DNA of 45,234 bases from Candidatus Lachnoclostridium pullistercoris (GCA_019119775.1 DWWL01000063.1:1-45234); one strand, 5' to 3'; counted from the stretch's first letter, positions 7,715 to 16,486 are shown. Notes: a model not told the origin generated them from the sequence alone. Translations and numbers: made by a program.

Positions 7715-8362
7715 CTACGCCTGTCTGTTCTGTTCTCTGCTGACTTCGAGGATCCTCTCATTGAGAGAATACATCTTCGCGTCCAGCATATCTACCATGT
7801 CCGCGCAGGCTTTCAGCTCCTGCTGCAGGTTCTCGGGACCATCGCCCTCGAACTTGTAGTAAATCTTGTGCTCCAGACTGGCCCAGAAATCCATAGCCAC
7901 CGTTCGGATCTGAATCTCCACCTTCGTCTCTACCATATCGCCGTTTAAGTAGATCGGGACCGTCACTACCATGTGATAGCTGCGGTAGCCGTTGGGTTTG
8001 GGCGTCTTGATGTAGTCCTTCACATAGAGCACTGTCACATCCCGCTGTCTGGAGATCATATCCGCCAGCAGATAAATATCCGTGCGGAAAGAGCAGATAA
8101 TCCGGATCCCCGCAATATCGCTTAACTTCTCCACCATATTTTCGATCGTCACATCGTAGCCGTTCCTCTTTAACTTCTTCACGATGCTCTCCGGCGTCTT
8201 CAGCCGGGACTTCACATGCTCTATGGGATTGTAGTCATTGATCTGTACAAACTCGTTGTTTAAGATCTCGATCTTGGTGTTGATTTCCTTCAGCGCGGAA
8301 TCATACAGGAACATAATGGATTTCCACTGGTCGATCTGACTGGACTCGCCCGGAATCTTCAT
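7715..8362 (-). CDS. Small alarmone synthetase, RelA/SpoT-type GTP pyrophosphokinase
   Basis: Synthesises (p)ppGpp from ATP and GTP/GDP. At 215 residues it contains only the synthetase domain and a short helical C-terminus, like the RelQ/YjbM class, with no hydrolase, TGS or ACT domains. Motifs seen are LSDIAGIRIICSF, the substrate-binding KTPKPNGYRSYH and VEIQIRTVAMDFWASLEHK, with the Glu-x-Gln-x-Arg-Thr synthetase signature. The ATG at 8360-8362 follows GGAGG with a 7-nt gap. It lies 39 bp downstream of the S1-domain gene and is probably co-transcribed. Confidence 0.93.
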   Translation of the reverse strand: MKIPGESSQIDQWKSIMFLYDSALKEINTKIEILNNEFVQINDYNPIEHVKSRLKTPESIVKKLKRNGYDVTIENMVEKLSDIAGIRIICSFRTDIYLLADMISRQRDVTVLYVKDYIKTPKPNGYRSYHMVVTVPIYLNGDMVETKVEIQIRTVAMDFWASLEHKIYYKFEGDGPENLQQELKACADMVDMLDAKMYSLNERILEVSREQNRQA

Positions 8363-8401
8363 TTGCCCGCCTCCTCTCACGCCTGTTCTGTCTTTCCTGC
8401 C

Positions 8402-9166
8402 TTACAGCTTGATATTCTTTAACAGGTCGCCCAAGCCGGTGGAAATGGTTCCGGTTTCCTTGTAGTTGAACACCTCGTGCTCTTCTCTGTTCGTCTCCTC
8501 GCTGATCAGAGCCTTCATGCTCAGGCCGATCTTTCCGTTGTCTGTGGAAATGACCTTTGCCTTGACCTCCTGGCCTTCCTTGAGCACCACGCCCGGATGC
8601 TTGATCCTCTGCGTGCTGATCTGGGACACATGCACCAGACCAGAGATGCCGTCCTCCAGCTCCACGAAAGCTCCGTAGGGCTGCAGGCTCTCCACCTTTC
8701 CGGTCACCACATCGCCCACATGGTACTGGGCCAGCTTCTGCTTTCTGTCCTCGTCTCTCTTCGCCTTCTCAACCTCGCGGCCGGAAAGCACCAGTCTCTT
8801 CTTCTCCGGATCCACGGTGATCACCATCACATCCAGGTGCTTGCCCACCATGTCATCCAGCTTCTCCACATAGTGAGTGGAAATATGGGAAGCGGGGATA
8901 AATGCTCTCACATCATCCACAAACGTCACCAGACCGCCCTTCACGGCTTCTTTCACCTTGACGTTCAGCACGGTCTTCTCTTCCATCATCTGAGCAAAAT
9001 TCTGCCATTTCTCCGCGGCCGGATCTTCCTCCGCCTCGTAGACAGGCTGTTTTCCCTCAAGCGTCTTGTAGGATTCTTCCAGCTCTGCTGCATAATCATC
9101 CATTGTCTCCGCAGGCTCTGCAGCCTCCGCAGCCTCTAATGCTTCGTTCTTCATTTCTTCACTCAT
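8402..9166 (-). CDS. S1 RNA-binding domain protein (ribosomal protein S1-like)
   Basis: A 254-residue protein with an acidic N-terminus (about residues 1-60) and two S1 (OB-fold) domains. The first runs about residues 65-135 (VLNVKVKEAVKGGLVTFV, AFIPASHIS). The second runs about 148-220 (GDVVTGKVESLQPYGAFVEL, GISGLVHVSQIS, KVISTDNGKIGLSMKA). This is the short S1-like form found in Firmicutes, not the six-domain S1 of proteobacteria. It probably binds mRNA or ribosomes. The ATG at 9164-9166 follows GAAAGGGTGA. It heads a transcript with the alarmone synthetase. Confidence 0.88.
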   Translation of the reverse strand: MSEEMKNEALEAAEAAEPAETMDDYAAELEESYKTLEGKQPVYEAEEDPAAEKWQNFAQMMEEKTVLNVKVKEAVKGGLVTFVDDVRAFIPASHISTHYVEKLDDMVGKHLDVMVITVDPEKKRLVLSGREVEKAKRDEDRKQKLAQYHVGDVVTGKVESLQPYGAFVELEDGISGLVHVSQISTQRIKHPGVVLKEGQEVKAKVISTDNGKIGLSMKALISEETNREEHEVFNYKETGTISTGLGDLLKNIKL

Positions 9167-9379
9167 AACGCGTCACCCTTTCGTGTTATATTATCTAATA
9201 TCTAAATCTACCATATCTCACCCGATTTTTCTATAGTTTTTGATGTTTTTTTGTGGTATAATGAGCCCTGCAGAGCTCCGTGCCTGCACAGGGAGCTCCA
9301 TAAAGCGAATGTCTTCATCAAGCCCAGAGGCGAGATGGATAATGAACATTTCTTTTAAATACGAAAGGATTCGACTGAC

Positions 9380-10114
9380 ATGAATGATATCATGGATCTT
9401 CATACCCATACAACCGCCAGCGGCCACGCCTACAGCACCCTGTCGGAGATGATCCGTGCCGCGGCCGACCGGAAACTGGCCCTTTACGGCTGTTCCGACC
9501 ACGGCCCCAAAATGGCCGGGACCACCCATCCTTCCTATTTTATCAACTTCCGGGTGATCCCCAGAGTCCGCTTCGGCGTGCACGTTCTCATGGGAGCGGA
9601 GCTAAACATTATGGACACCGACGGCCGGGTCGATCTGCCGCCGTCCACTCTGGCCAAGCTGGATTACACCATCGCCAGCCTGCACATCCCCTGTTTCACT
9701 CCAGGAACCCCGGAGGAGAACACGAAAGCCTATTTAAATGCCATGAAAAACCCGAAGGTGACGATCATCGGCCATCCGGACGACAGCCGCTACCCCATAG
9801 ATTATGAAACTTTCGCCAAAGCCGCCAAATCCTGGGGCAAACTGGTGGAAGTCAACAGTTCTTCCCTGGCTCCGGGCAGCGCCCGGAAAGGAGCAGCGGA
9901 AAATTATGCGGTCCTGTTAAAATACTGCAGGCAGTACCAGGTTCCCGTCATCATCGGGAGCGACGCCCACTTTGAAAGCGATGTGGGCAACCACCGCTTC
10001 GCCTGGGAGCTTTTAGAGCGGGAGAAATTCCCCGCCGAGCTTATCGTCAACACTTCAGCAGAGAAACTAAAGCCCTATATTCCCGTACTGTCGGAGCTGT
10101 TTCCGGAGGAATGA
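9380..10114 (+). CDS. PHP-domain phosphatase/hydrolase (YcdX-like)
   Basis: A polymerase-and-histidinol-phosphatase fold metalloenzyme of 244 residues. Metal-binding motifs appear in order: DLHTHTTASGHAYSTL (residues 6-21), YGCSDHGPKM (about 36-45), GAELNI (about 73-78), ASLHIP, IIGHPDD (about 130-136) and IIGSDAHFESDVG (about 193-205). The order and size match the YcdX/YfkN-type stand-alone PHP phosphatases. The substrate is not known. The LysR gene begins 1 bp after its stop, so the two are translationally linked. The S1-domain gene lies divergently 213 bp away. Confidence 0.9.
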   Translation: MNDIMDLHTHTTASGHAYSTLSEMIRAAADRKLALYGCSDHGPKMAGTTHPSYFINFRVIPRVRFGVHVLMGAELNIMDTDGRVDLPPSTLAKLDYTIASLHIPCFTPGTPEENTKAYLNAMKNPKVTIIGHPDDSRYPIDYETFAKAAKSWGKLVEVNSSSLAPGSARKGAAENYAVLLKYCRQYQVPVIIGSDAHFESDVGNHRFAWELLEREKFPAELIVNTSAEKLKPYIPVLSELFPEE

Positions 10115-10115
10115 T

Positions 10116-11054
10116 ATGATCAATTTCCTTAATTTAGAGTACTTTGTGGTGGCCGCGGAAGAATTGAACTTCACCAAAGCCGCCAGGCGCCTGTTTATTT
10201 CTCAGCAGTCTTTAAGCACCCATATCGCTCACATGGAAAAGGAGTTCGGCGTCGCCCTGTTCAACCGGACCACGCCCCTGACCCTGACCTATGCCGGCCA
10301 GCGCCTTCTGGTGCGGGCCAGACGGCTTCTGACCTACAAGGATGAGACGTACCACGAGCTGGCCGACATCAAGGATTTTACCGTCGGACAGCTCTCCATC
10401 GGCCTCTCCCACACCAGAGGACGGGTGATTCTTCCCCATGTGCTCCCCGCATACCGCAGCCGTTTTCCAAACATTGAGTTAAATATCCTGGAGGGAAATA
10501 CTTCCCAGCTGGAGGCAGCCCTTCTCCACGGCGACGTGGACCTGGTCATCGGCATGCAGCCGTTCCGGGTGGAAAATATCGAGACAGTGCCCATCTGCGC
10601 CGAGGAAGTTCTCTTGGTCGTGTCGGACGCCACCCTGAAAAATACCTTCGGCAGCCAGGCAGACCAGATCCGGGAGGCTCTCAGGAAAAATGCCGACCTG
10701 ACTCTTCTTCAGGACTGCCCCTTTATCCTGTTAAAAAAGGGAAACCGGGTGCGCACCATCGCGGACGAGCTGTTCCAGGAAGCGCAGATTTCTCCCAACG
10801 TGCTGCTGGAGATGGAAAATATCGAGACGGTGCTGGCTCTGGCCGCCGAGGGAATGGGAATCACCTTCTACCCGGAAATGTTTGCCGCAAACCGGGCCAC
10901 CCTGTCCGGCGCCGGCGACATCTGGCATTCTCTCAGCCTGTATTCCCTGAAAAATCCCATCACCCACGGCACTCTGGCCATCGGGTACCACAAAGGGCAT
11001 TATATGTCCCGGGCCACGGAAGAATTCATCCGAACCGCCAAAGAAATGATATAG
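10116..11054 (+). CDS. LysR-family transcriptional regulator
   Basis: A 312-residue LysR-type regulator. The N-terminal winged helix-turn-helix (about residues 3-62) contains NLEYFVVAAEELNFTKAARRLFISQQSLS, here in two overlapping parts typical of the family, and EKEFGVALFNR. The remainder is a periplasmic-binding-like effector domain (about 90-300) with LSIGLSHTRGRVILPHVLP and GDVDLVIGMQP. It is co-transcribed with the PHP hydrolase, so it may regulate that operon in response to a small metabolite. It ends with TAG, showing that this codon works as a stop in this genome. Confidence 0.93.
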   Translation: MINFLNLEYFVVAAEELNFTKAARRLFISQQSLSTHIAHMEKEFGVALFNRTTPLTLTYAGQRLLVRARRLLTYKDETYHELADIKDFTVGQLSIGLSHTRGRVILPHVLPAYRSRFPNIELNILEGNTSQLEAALLHGDVDLVIGMQPFRVENIETVPICAEEVLLVVSDATLKNTFGSQADQIREALRKNADLTLLQDCPFILLKKGNRVRTIADELFQEAQISPNVLLEMENIETVLALAAEGMGITFYPEMFAANRATLSGAGDIWHSLSLYSLKNPITHGTLAIGYHKGHYMSRATEEFIRTAKEMI

Positions 11055-11061
11055 TACCGAT

Positions 11062-11090
11062 TGACATTCTTCTCTCTGTAGGATAAAATA
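11062..11090 (+). promoter_or_regulatory. Sigma-A promoter of the PerR-type gene
   Basis: TTGACA (11062-11067), a 17-bp spacer and TAAAAT (11085-11090). It lies 46 bp upstream of the start codon, just after the LysR stop. Confidence 0.8.
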
Positions 11091-11098
11091 AAAGAAAC

Positions 11099-11116
11099 AA
11101 TAATTATTACTATTAT
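11099..11116 (+). promoter_or_regulatory. Putative PerR/Fur-type operator upstream of the PerR-type gene
   Basis: An AT-rich imperfect inverted repeat, ATAAT-N7-ATTAT, lies just downstream of the -10 element. The 16-bp core TAATTATTACTATTAT (11101-11116) recurs exactly at 11588-11603, upstream of the reverse rubrerythrin. This suggests shared control and autoregulation by the PerR-type protein encoded next to it. Confidence 0.6.
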
Positions 11117-11136
11117 CTTACAGAAAGGAGGATGCC

Positions 11137-11532
11137 ATGAAGCAGTTAAAATACAGCCGTCAGAGAGAATGTATCAAGTCCTGCCTGGCGGCCCGGCGCG
11201 ATCATCCCACGGCCGACGCCATCTACGCGTCCATCCGCGAGGAATTTCCCAATATCAGCCTGGGAACAGTGTACCGCAATCTGAATCTGCTGGTAGATCT
11301 GGGCGAGATCCGGAAACTGCACTGCGGGGACGGCGCCGATCATTTTGACGCTGACACCAGCCCCCACTATCACTTTATGTGCCGGGAATGCGGCTGTATC
11401 GAAGATCTTCCCATGGAGATTTCTCAGGAGACAAACCAGCTGGCTCAGAAATATACGGACGGAAAAATCGAATCCCACATTACTTATTTTTACGGTATCT
11501 GCGGGAACTGCCTGAAGAAAAAATCTTCCTGA
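11137..11532 (+). CDS. perR: Fur-family peroxide-type repressor (PerR-like)
   Basis: A 131-residue Fur-superfamily metalloregulator. The N-terminal winged helix contains YSRQRECIKSCL, HPTADAIYASI and the recognition segment ISLGTVYRNLNLL (about residues 40-54). The regulatory metal region is DHFDADTSPHYHFMC. Two CxxC zinc motifs follow, CREC (about residue 86) and CGNC near the end. The Asp and His pattern around FDADTSPHYH fits PerR better than Fur or Zur. The location next to a rubrerythrin gene with a matching operator supports a peroxide-stress role. An AGAAAGGAGG site precedes the ATG. Exact subclass is inferred, not proven. Confidence 0.85.
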   Translation: MKQLKYSRQRECIKSCLAARRDHPTADAIYASIREEFPNISLGTVYRNLNLLVDLGEIRKLHCGDGADHFDADTSPHYHFMCRECGCIEDLPMEISQETNQLAQKYTDGKIESHITYFYGICGNCLKKKSS

Positions 11533-11550
11533 AAAATTTTCTGAAAACGC

Positions 11551-11579
11551 TTGACAAGCTGATACAGATGTGCTAAATT
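11551..11579 (+). promoter_or_regulatory. Sigma-A promoter of the reverse rubrerythrin gene
   Basis: TTGACA (11551-11556), a 17-bp spacer and TAAATT (11574-11579), 72 bp upstream of the start codon. The putative PerR-type operator begins about 7 bp downstream, covering the expected transcription start. Confidence 0.8.
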
Positions 11580-11585
11580 AATATC

Positions 11586-11610
11586 AGTAATTATTACTAT
11601 TATTACTGAA
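11586..11610 (+). promoter_or_regulatory. Putative PerR-type operator upstream of the reverse rubrerythrin
   Basis: Contains AGTAAT-T-ATTACT (11586-11598), a perfect 6-1-6 inverted repeat close to the 7-1-7 Per box. It overlaps an outer inverted repeat, CAGTAAT-N10-ATTACTG. It shares 16 consecutive bases with the site upstream of the PerR-type gene. Its position over the transcription start is suited to repression. Confidence 0.65.
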
Positions 11611-11651
11611 GGTCACTAAATAAATTTCACTATAAAAAGGAGATTAGAAGT

Positions 11652-12194
11652 ATGAAGAAATGGGTTTGTACAGTATGTGGTTATGTTCATGAGGGTGAGA
11701 CTGCTCCGGAATTCTGCCCGGTATGCAAGGCTCCGGCTGATAAGTTCAAACTGCAGGAGGGCGAGAAGACCTGGGCTGCTGAGCACGTAGTAGGCGTTGC
11801 ACAGGGCGCTCCCGAGGATATCATGGCTGATTTAAGAGCAAACTTCGAGGGCGAGTGCTCTGAGGTTGGTATGTATCTGGCAATGGCAAGAGTTGCTCAC
11901 AGAGAGGGATATCCGGAGATCGGATTATACTGGGAGAAGGCCGCTTACGAGGAGGCTGAGCACGCAGCGAAGTTCGCAGAGCTTCTGGGCGAGGTTGTTA
12001 CCGACAGCACCAAGAAGAACCTGGAGATGCGTGTAGACGCTGAGAACGGCGCAACCGCAGGCAAATTCGATCTGGCTAAGAGAGCAAAGGCTCTGAACCT
12101 TGACGCAATCCATGACACCGTTCATGAGATGGCTCGTGACGAGGCCAGACACGGCAAGGCATTCGAGGGTCTGTTAAAGAGATACTTTGGCTAA
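11652..12194 (+). CDS. Reverse rubrerythrin (N-terminal rubredoxin, C-terminal ferritin-like)
   Basis: A non-haem iron protein that reduces H2O2 and/or O2 in anaerobes. The domain order is reversed from classical rubrerythrin. An N-terminal rubredoxin-like FeS4 site has CTVCGY (residues 6-11) and CPVCKAP (about 22-28). A four-helix di-iron domain follows from about residue 45 to the end, with ligands in [29 protein letters not shown] and [16 protein letters not shown]. The 180-residue length is normal. Its codon choice differs from most neighbours (many GAG, AAG, GTA/GTT), as expected for a highly expressed gene. It has its own promoter and putative PerR-type operator, and a terminator follows. 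Confidence 0.95.
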   Translation: MKKWVCTVCGYVHEGETAPEFCPVCKAPADKFKLQEGEKTWAAEHVVGVAQGAPEDIMADLRANFEGECSEVGMYLAMARVAHREGYPEIGLYWEKAAYEEAEHAAKFAELLGEVVTDSTKKNLEMRVDAENGATAGKFDLAKRAKALNLDAIHDTVHEMARDEARHGKAFEGLLKRYFG

Positions 12195-12233
12195 TCTGCA
12201 GGCTATGCAGAGCTGAAAAAATCAATGATTTTA

Positions 12234-12267
12234 GAGGGTGGGCAGGTGGCCTGCCCTCTTTTTTTCA
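12234..12267 (+). terminator. Rho-independent terminator of the reverse rubrerythrin gene
   Basis: The stem GGGCAGG-TGG-CCTGCCC, flanked by GAGGG and CTC, is followed by a run of T. It begins about 40 bp after the stop codon. Confidence 0.85.
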
Positions 12268-12667
12268 TGCACTTTTTAAGTGGAAAGTGCAACTGGATGT
12301 GCAACTTTCTACCGTCCACACTTATTTTTGACTTTCACATGTGCAACTCACAAGAATTACATCTATATCAAGCGTTTTTAACGCCTAATACCATATTTTC
12401 AAGAGAAAACAACAACTTTTGAAAACTTTTCAGGTCTTTTCCTCTATTATTAAGGACTTTCTCCAACTTTTCAAGAAAAATCATCAAAAACTGTTGCTTA
12501 TCTGTGTAGAAACAGCCATTTGAGGGCTGTTTTTTCTTTATATCCATACTGCTGTGAGCAGGTCAGAATGAAACATGTACACGAAGCACTATCCTGATGG
12601 AGCTGACGGGATTATACCTTTCGCCTTCTTATTCTTCCCAATCTGCATACTCTCTGCAATAGAGACG
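12268..12667. other. AT-rich stretch without recognisable genes
   Basis: About 400 bp with no gene that can be supported. A GCACTTT/AAAGTGC hairpin lies at 12269-12290. The phrase GTGCAACT occurs three times (about 12287, 12300 and 12341). A terminator-like hairpin lies at 12511-12536. Base composition is clearly more AT-rich than the coding DNA around it. It may be a decayed gene or hold an unrecognised short transcript ending at that hairpin, but no promoter with correct spacing was found. Confidence 0.5.
12511..12536 (+). terminator. Terminator-like hairpin in the gene-free stretch
   Basis: AACAGCC and GGCTGTT arms with an ATTTGAG-type loop are followed by TTTTTT. The shape fits a Rho-independent terminator on the plus strand, but no gene upstream needs it after the rubrerythrin terminator 250 bp earlier. 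Confidence 0.6.
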
Positions 12668-12726
12668 ATAAAACAAAAACAGAACCGAACTGAAAAACTC
12701 CGATGTTTTCTGCCCGATTCTGTTTT
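12668..12726 (-). terminator. Terminator of the 12810-13928 lipoprotein gene
   Basis: The arms at 12676-12687 and 12715-12726 pair over 11 of 12 positions (AAAACAGAA core). On the minus strand they are followed by TTTTTGTTTT. It lies about 85 bp past the stop codon. Confidence 0.65.
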
Positions 12727-12809
12727 CCTTTCCGATTGATACGGCACTCTCCGGCTAAAAAGTAAAGCGATCCGCCAAAATCAAAAAAGAGATCCCGAAA
12801 GTATTTTTT

Positions 12810-13928
12810 CTACTGGGTCAAAGCTGCCTCATAGACTTCCTTAAAGTTAGAAGGCATAATCGTGAATAAATATGATTCCACCGTTCTCTCGTCATTTACA
12901 ACCAAAAATGATACGTTACCTTCTCCTTCCATGGCTGCCAGCACTTCGTCAACATAGGCATCATCAATGAAAATTCGATCACCGCCGCAGTAAAGTGTGC
13001 CTGTCAGATTATGGTCTGTTCCATCTGCCGTTCTCATCGTAATAGTATATGTATCATCATACATCGAAGAAGAATTCTTAACTAAAGTCCGATTATATTC
13101 ATAAAGGAATATGCTGATATCTTTTTCAAAATCAACAGTGACTTGTACCGCCAGATTGGCATCTGTTACCGCACTGTTGCTGAAAGTTCCAGGGAAATAT
13201 TTCTCAGTACAGATATACCACTGATCTGTTGGCTGATTAAAGTCATCTACATAAAAATTCTTGGACCAGAGTCCCTCTGCCGCTGCTTCGGTTTCTGCCG
13301 TCTCCGCAGACTGTTCTCCAGATTCAGAAGCGCCTTCGCTCTCTCCTGCTCCCTGCCCATTTCCCAGTGCCTCTGGAATTGAAAAGCTCACCTCCAAAGA
13401 CTGATTGCCTGTTTCCATCTCCTCTAAACCGCTGAAATCTCCTTCCAGATTGTACAATTCATCCAGAGATTCCAGCGCTGTATGCTCCGGTTTTGTATCT
13501 CTGGCAACCCGGAAACTGTAACTTGCGGATTTGCCCGGTGCCGGGCTGATACTGCCGTCCTGCATGGATACAAACAATTCTTCTCCATCCAGATAAAAGC
13601 CGTCCGGATTCAGGAAAATCTCATGATCCGTTTTATTAGTTGCCTTGATTGTGATAGACTTTTCATTTTGTTTTCCTTCACTCCAATTAACATCTTCCGC
13701 GTAAAAATTAACCAGCTCAAGTTTTAAGACATCGTTGTCCGCAAGCGTCACATTTTCAAATGAAATAATGTTCTCGTCTTCTTCCTCCGTTTCTGATTCT
13801 GTTTCTGCCTCTGTCTCAGCTGCCGCCTCCTGTGTTGTTTCTGAAAGCGCTGATGATTTCTGGCTTCCGCAGGCCGTCAAAGACATCATTACTGCCGCTG
13901 TCGCCGCTGCAACAAAAATTTTTTTCAT
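12810..13928 (-). CDS. Lipoprotein of unknown function with Glu/Thr-rich linkers
   Basis: A secreted lipoprotein of about 372 residues. The ATG at 13926-13928 follows GGAGGAGG and starts a signal peptide with lipobox LTAC (Cys20). A low-complexity Glu/Thr/Ala linker follows (about residues 30-52). The first folded part (about 53-190) looks like an immunoglobulin-like domain for cell-surface proteins: VLKLELVNFYAEDVNW, ITIKATNKTDHEIFLNP, SYSFRVARD. A second Glu/Ala/Ser-rich linker (about 200-225) precedes a C-terminal domain ending in SNFKEVYEAALTQ. It is divergent from the classical rubrerythrin. The function is unknown. Confidence 0.75.
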   Translation of the reverse strand: MKKIFVAAATAAVMMSLTACGSQKSSALSETTQEAAAETEAETESETEEEDENIISFENVTLADNDVLKLELVNFYAEDVNWSEGKQNEKSITIKATNKTDHEIFLNPDGFYLDGEELFVSMQDGSISPAPGKSASYSFRVARDTKPEHTALESLDELYNLEGDFSGLEEMETGNQSLEVSFSIPEALGNGQGAGESEGASESGEQSAETAETEAAAEGLWSKNFYVDDFNQPTDQWYICTEKYFPGTFSNSAVTDANLAVQVTVDFEKDISIFLYEYNRTLVKNSSSMYDDTYTITMRTADGTDHNLTGTLYCGGDRIFIDDAYVDEVLAAMEGEGNVSFLVVNDERTVESYLFTIMPSNFKEVYEAALTQ

Positions 13929-14083
13929 ATGATTTTTTCCTCCTCCTTCTTTTGTCAGATTTCCATATCTCAACAGATTTGAAAACCTTCTGCGTATTAA
14001 TCATATGAAATTTTCCGCGAGTGCACAATGCGCCGGCTGCATAGTATCAGTCTGTTCATAATGCTCAATTCCCCCGTTCTTCC

Positions 14084-14112
14084 TTGCATTTTTTCAGGCA
14101 TTATGTTAAACT
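14084..14112 (+). promoter_or_regulatory. Promoter of the classical rubrerythrin gene
   Basis: TTGCAT (14084-14089), a 17-bp spacer and TAAACT (14107-14112). This gives a leader of about 140 nt before the start codon. No copy of the PerR-type operator is visible near it. The rest of the 331-bp gap between the divergent genes holds nothing else recognised. Confidence 0.6.
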
Positions 14113-14259
14113 GAAACTGTTTCAAGACATGAGGTTTATGAAAAGGGGAACAGTTTATCATCTGTCTCGAATCAAATATTCCGCGGCGGCCGCCAGATGG
14201 AGATGCCTGTATGGCCGCCTGTCCCGCTGCCCGCGGAAATAAAATGAAGGAGGTATTTC

Positions 14260-14796
14260 ATGTCCAAGTACGCAGGAACAAAAACAGAACAGAATCTGTT
14301 GGACGCATTCGCCGGCGAATCTCAGGCGAGAAACAAGTATACATACTACGCATCCGCTGCCAAGAAGGCCGGATACGAGCAGCTGGCTGCTCTTTATCTG
14401 GAGACTGCGGATCAGGAGAAGGAACATGCGAAAATGTGGTTCAAAGAGATCCACGGCATCGGCGACATCGCAGAAAATCTGGAGGACGCCGCGGCTGGCG
14501 AGAACTACGAGTGGACCGACATGTATGCCCGCATGGCCAGAGAGGCCAGGGAGGAAGGCTTTGAGGAGCTGGCTGTGAAATTTGAGCTGGTTGCCAAAGT
14601 TGAGGCTGCCCATGAAAAACGCTACTTAAAGCTCTTAGACAGCTACAAGAATGACAAGACCTTCAAGGGCGACGCTCCTCTCGGCTGGAAATGCCGCAAC
14701 TGCGGATACATCCACGAGGGACCGGAAGCTCCGGAAGTATGTCCCTGCTGCAATCATCCGAAGGCTTACTTCGAGAGAAAAGTGGAGAATTATTGA
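14260..14796 (+). CDS. rbr: Classical rubrerythrin (ferritin-like, C-terminal rubredoxin)
   Basis: A peroxide-reducing di-iron protein of 178 residues. The ferritin-like domain comes first (about residues 1-135), with ligand segments [29 protein letters not shown] and [17 protein letters not shown]. The C-terminal rubredoxin-like site has [10 protein letters not shown] (about 147-156) and [11 protein letters not shown] (about 163-173). A strong GAAGGAGG site precedes the ATG. Together with the reverse rubrerythrin and the PerR-type regulator 2-3 kb upstream it forms a peroxide/oxygen defence neighbourhood of a strict anaerobe. Confidence 0.96.
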   Translation: MSKYAGTKTEQNLLDAFAGESQARNKYTYYASAAKKAGYEQLAALYLETADQEKEHAKMWFKEIHGIGDIAENLEDAAAGENYEWTDMYARMAREAREEGFEELAVKFELVAKVEAAHEKRYLKLLDSYKNDKTFKGDAPLGWKCRNCGYIHEGPEAPEVCPCCNHPKAYFERKVENY

Positions 14797-14831
14797 TCCC
14801 GTCAGATGAGGATTCTCTTAAGACAATAAGC

Positions 14832-14897
14832 GGGCGGACGCCCGGCGCCGTACATCCATAGGATCGAAAGCGCCGGGGCGTCCGCCCCTTCTTTTTC
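14832..14897 (+). terminator. Strong terminator of the rubrerythrin gene
   Basis: GGGCGGACGCCC-GGCGC pairs with GCGCC-GGGGCGTCCGCCC with one bulged base. The loop is about 20 nt and the tail is CTTCTTTTT. Confidence 0.9.
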
Positions 14898-14940
14898 TGC
14901 TTTTTTCCAGTTCTGCGAAAATCTTCTGTTCCCGCCGTAT

Positions 14941-16437
14941 CTATTCTTCTCTCTCCCAGTCCATCGCCCGTTTTACTGCTTTCTTCCAGCCTTTCTTCAG
15001 CTTTTCCCGCTTTTCTTCATTCATATTCGGGGTGAAGACTCTGTCCAGGGCCCAGTTTTTCTTCACATCCTCTTTTCCGCTCCAGTAACCCGCGGCAATT
15101 CCCGCCAGATAGGCTGCTCCCATGGCCGTCGTCTCGATGCAGGCCGGGCGCACCACGGAAGAATCCAGAATGTCCGCCTGGAACTGCATGAGGAAATTGT
15201 TGGCGCTGGCGCCGCCGTCCACCTGCAGGGACTTTAAGGAAATACCGGAATCCTGCTCCATGGCCTCGATCAGCTCCCAGGTCTGGTAAGCCATGGATTC
15301 CACCGTAGCCCGGACCAGATGATTTTTCCCCGCTCCTCTGGTCAGGCCCAGGATCGCTCCTCTGGCGTACTGGTCCCAGTTGGGGGCCGCCAGTCCGGTG
15401 AACGCGGGAACCACATAGGTCCCGGCCGTGTCCTCCACCGCATTGCAGCAGGCTTCCGATTCCGCTGAAGTGCGGATCAGGCCCAGCTCATCTCTCAGCC
15501 ACTGGATGGCCGCGCCGGCTACAAACACGCTGCCTTCCAGAGCGTACTCCCGCTCTTCCCCCACAGACGCCGCCACCGTTGTGAGCAGTCCGTGCTCTGA
15601 GGAGATGGCATTTTCCCCTGTGTTCATCAGCAGAAAACAGCCGGTCCCGTAAGTATTTTTCACCTCTCCCGGCTCAAAGCAGCATTGGCCGAACAATGCC
15701 GCCTGCTGGTCTCCCGCCGCGCCGGCGATAGGGATAGCCCCTCCGGCCACCTCCGGTGACGTGCATCCGTAGATGCAGCTGCTGGGCTTCACCTCCGGGA
15801 GCATGGCCTCCGGGATCTGAAAATAGTTTAAAAGCTCCCGGTCCCATTCCATGGTGTGGATGTTAAAAAGCATGGTGCGGGAGGCGTTGGTGCGGTCGGT
15901 CACATGCACCGCTCCCTTTGTCAGGTTCCAGATCAGCCAGGAATCCACCGTGCCGAACAAAAGCTCCCCATTCTCTGCCCTCTCTCTGGCTCCGGGCACG
16001 TTGTCCAAGATCCACTGGATCTTTGTGGCTGAAAAATAGGCGTCAGGGATCAGCCCTGTTTTCCTGCGCACGGTCTCTCCGAATCCGTCCTGATTCAGCC
16101 GGTCGATCCGGTCCGCTGTGCGGCGGCACTGCCAGACGATGGCATTGTACACCGGGAGTCCCGTCTTTTTGTCCCACACAATGGTCGTCTCTCTCTGATT
16201 GGTGATGCCGATGGCCGCTATGTTTTCCGCCGTGGCGCCGATCTTTCCCATGGCCTCCGCCATCACGCTGAACTGAGCCGCCCAGATCTCCATCGGATCG
16301 TGCTCCACCCAGCCGGGCCTGGGATAGATCTGCGGAAATTCCTTCTGCGCCATGCTGCAGATCTTCCCCTCATGGTCAAATAAAATACACCTGGAGCTGG
16401 TCGTCCCCTGATCCAGGGCAATCACGTACTGTTTCAT
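14941..16437 (-). CDS. glpK: Glycerol kinase
   Basis: Phosphorylates glycerol to glycerol-3-phosphate with ATP; FGGY carbohydrate kinase family. The 498-residue length is normal. The ATG at 16435-16437 follows GGGAGGG and begins [20 protein letters not shown], with the N-terminal phosphate-binding loop. Other motifs are [28 protein letters not shown], the second phosphate site [15 protein letters not shown] and a GAAYLAG stretch near the C-terminus. No glycerol facilitator or glycerol-3-phosphate dehydrogenase gene lies nearby. It follows the DUF5714-arsenate reductase gene by 49 bp and may be co-transcribed. Confidence 0.97.
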   Translation of the reverse strand: MKQYVIALDQGTTSSRCILFDHEGKICSMAQKEFPQIYPRPGWVEHDPMEIWAAQFSVMAEAMGKIGATAENIAAIGITNQRETTIVWDKKTGLPVYNAIVWQCRRTADRIDRLNQDGFGETVRRKTGLIPDAYFSATKIQWILDNVPGARERAENGELLFGTVDSWLIWNLTKGAVHVTDRTNASRTMLFNIHTMEWDRELLNYFQIPEAMLPEVKPSSCIYGCTSPEVAGGAIPIAGAAGDQQAALFGQCCFEPGEVKNTYGTGCFLLMNTGENAISSEHGLLTTVAASVGEEREYALEGSVFVAGAAIQWLRDELGLIRTSAESEACCNAVEDTAGTYVVPAFTGLAAPNWDQYARGAILGLTRGAGKNHLVRATVESMAYQTWELIEAMEQDSGISLKSLQVDGGASANNFLMQFQADILDSSVVRPACIETTAMGAAYLAGIAAGYWSGKEDVKKNWALDRVFTPNMNEEKREKLKKGWKKAVKRAMDWEREE

Positions 16438-16486
16438 GTAAATCCCTCCCATTTTTCTTCTGCCTGAGCGTCCAGCAGCGGACGTT

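Noticed and set aside
12225-12422. 65-codon plus-strand frame after the reverse rubrerythrin
   Set aside because: It begins before and runs through the rubrerythrin terminator, has no good ribosome-binding site, and its product looks random.
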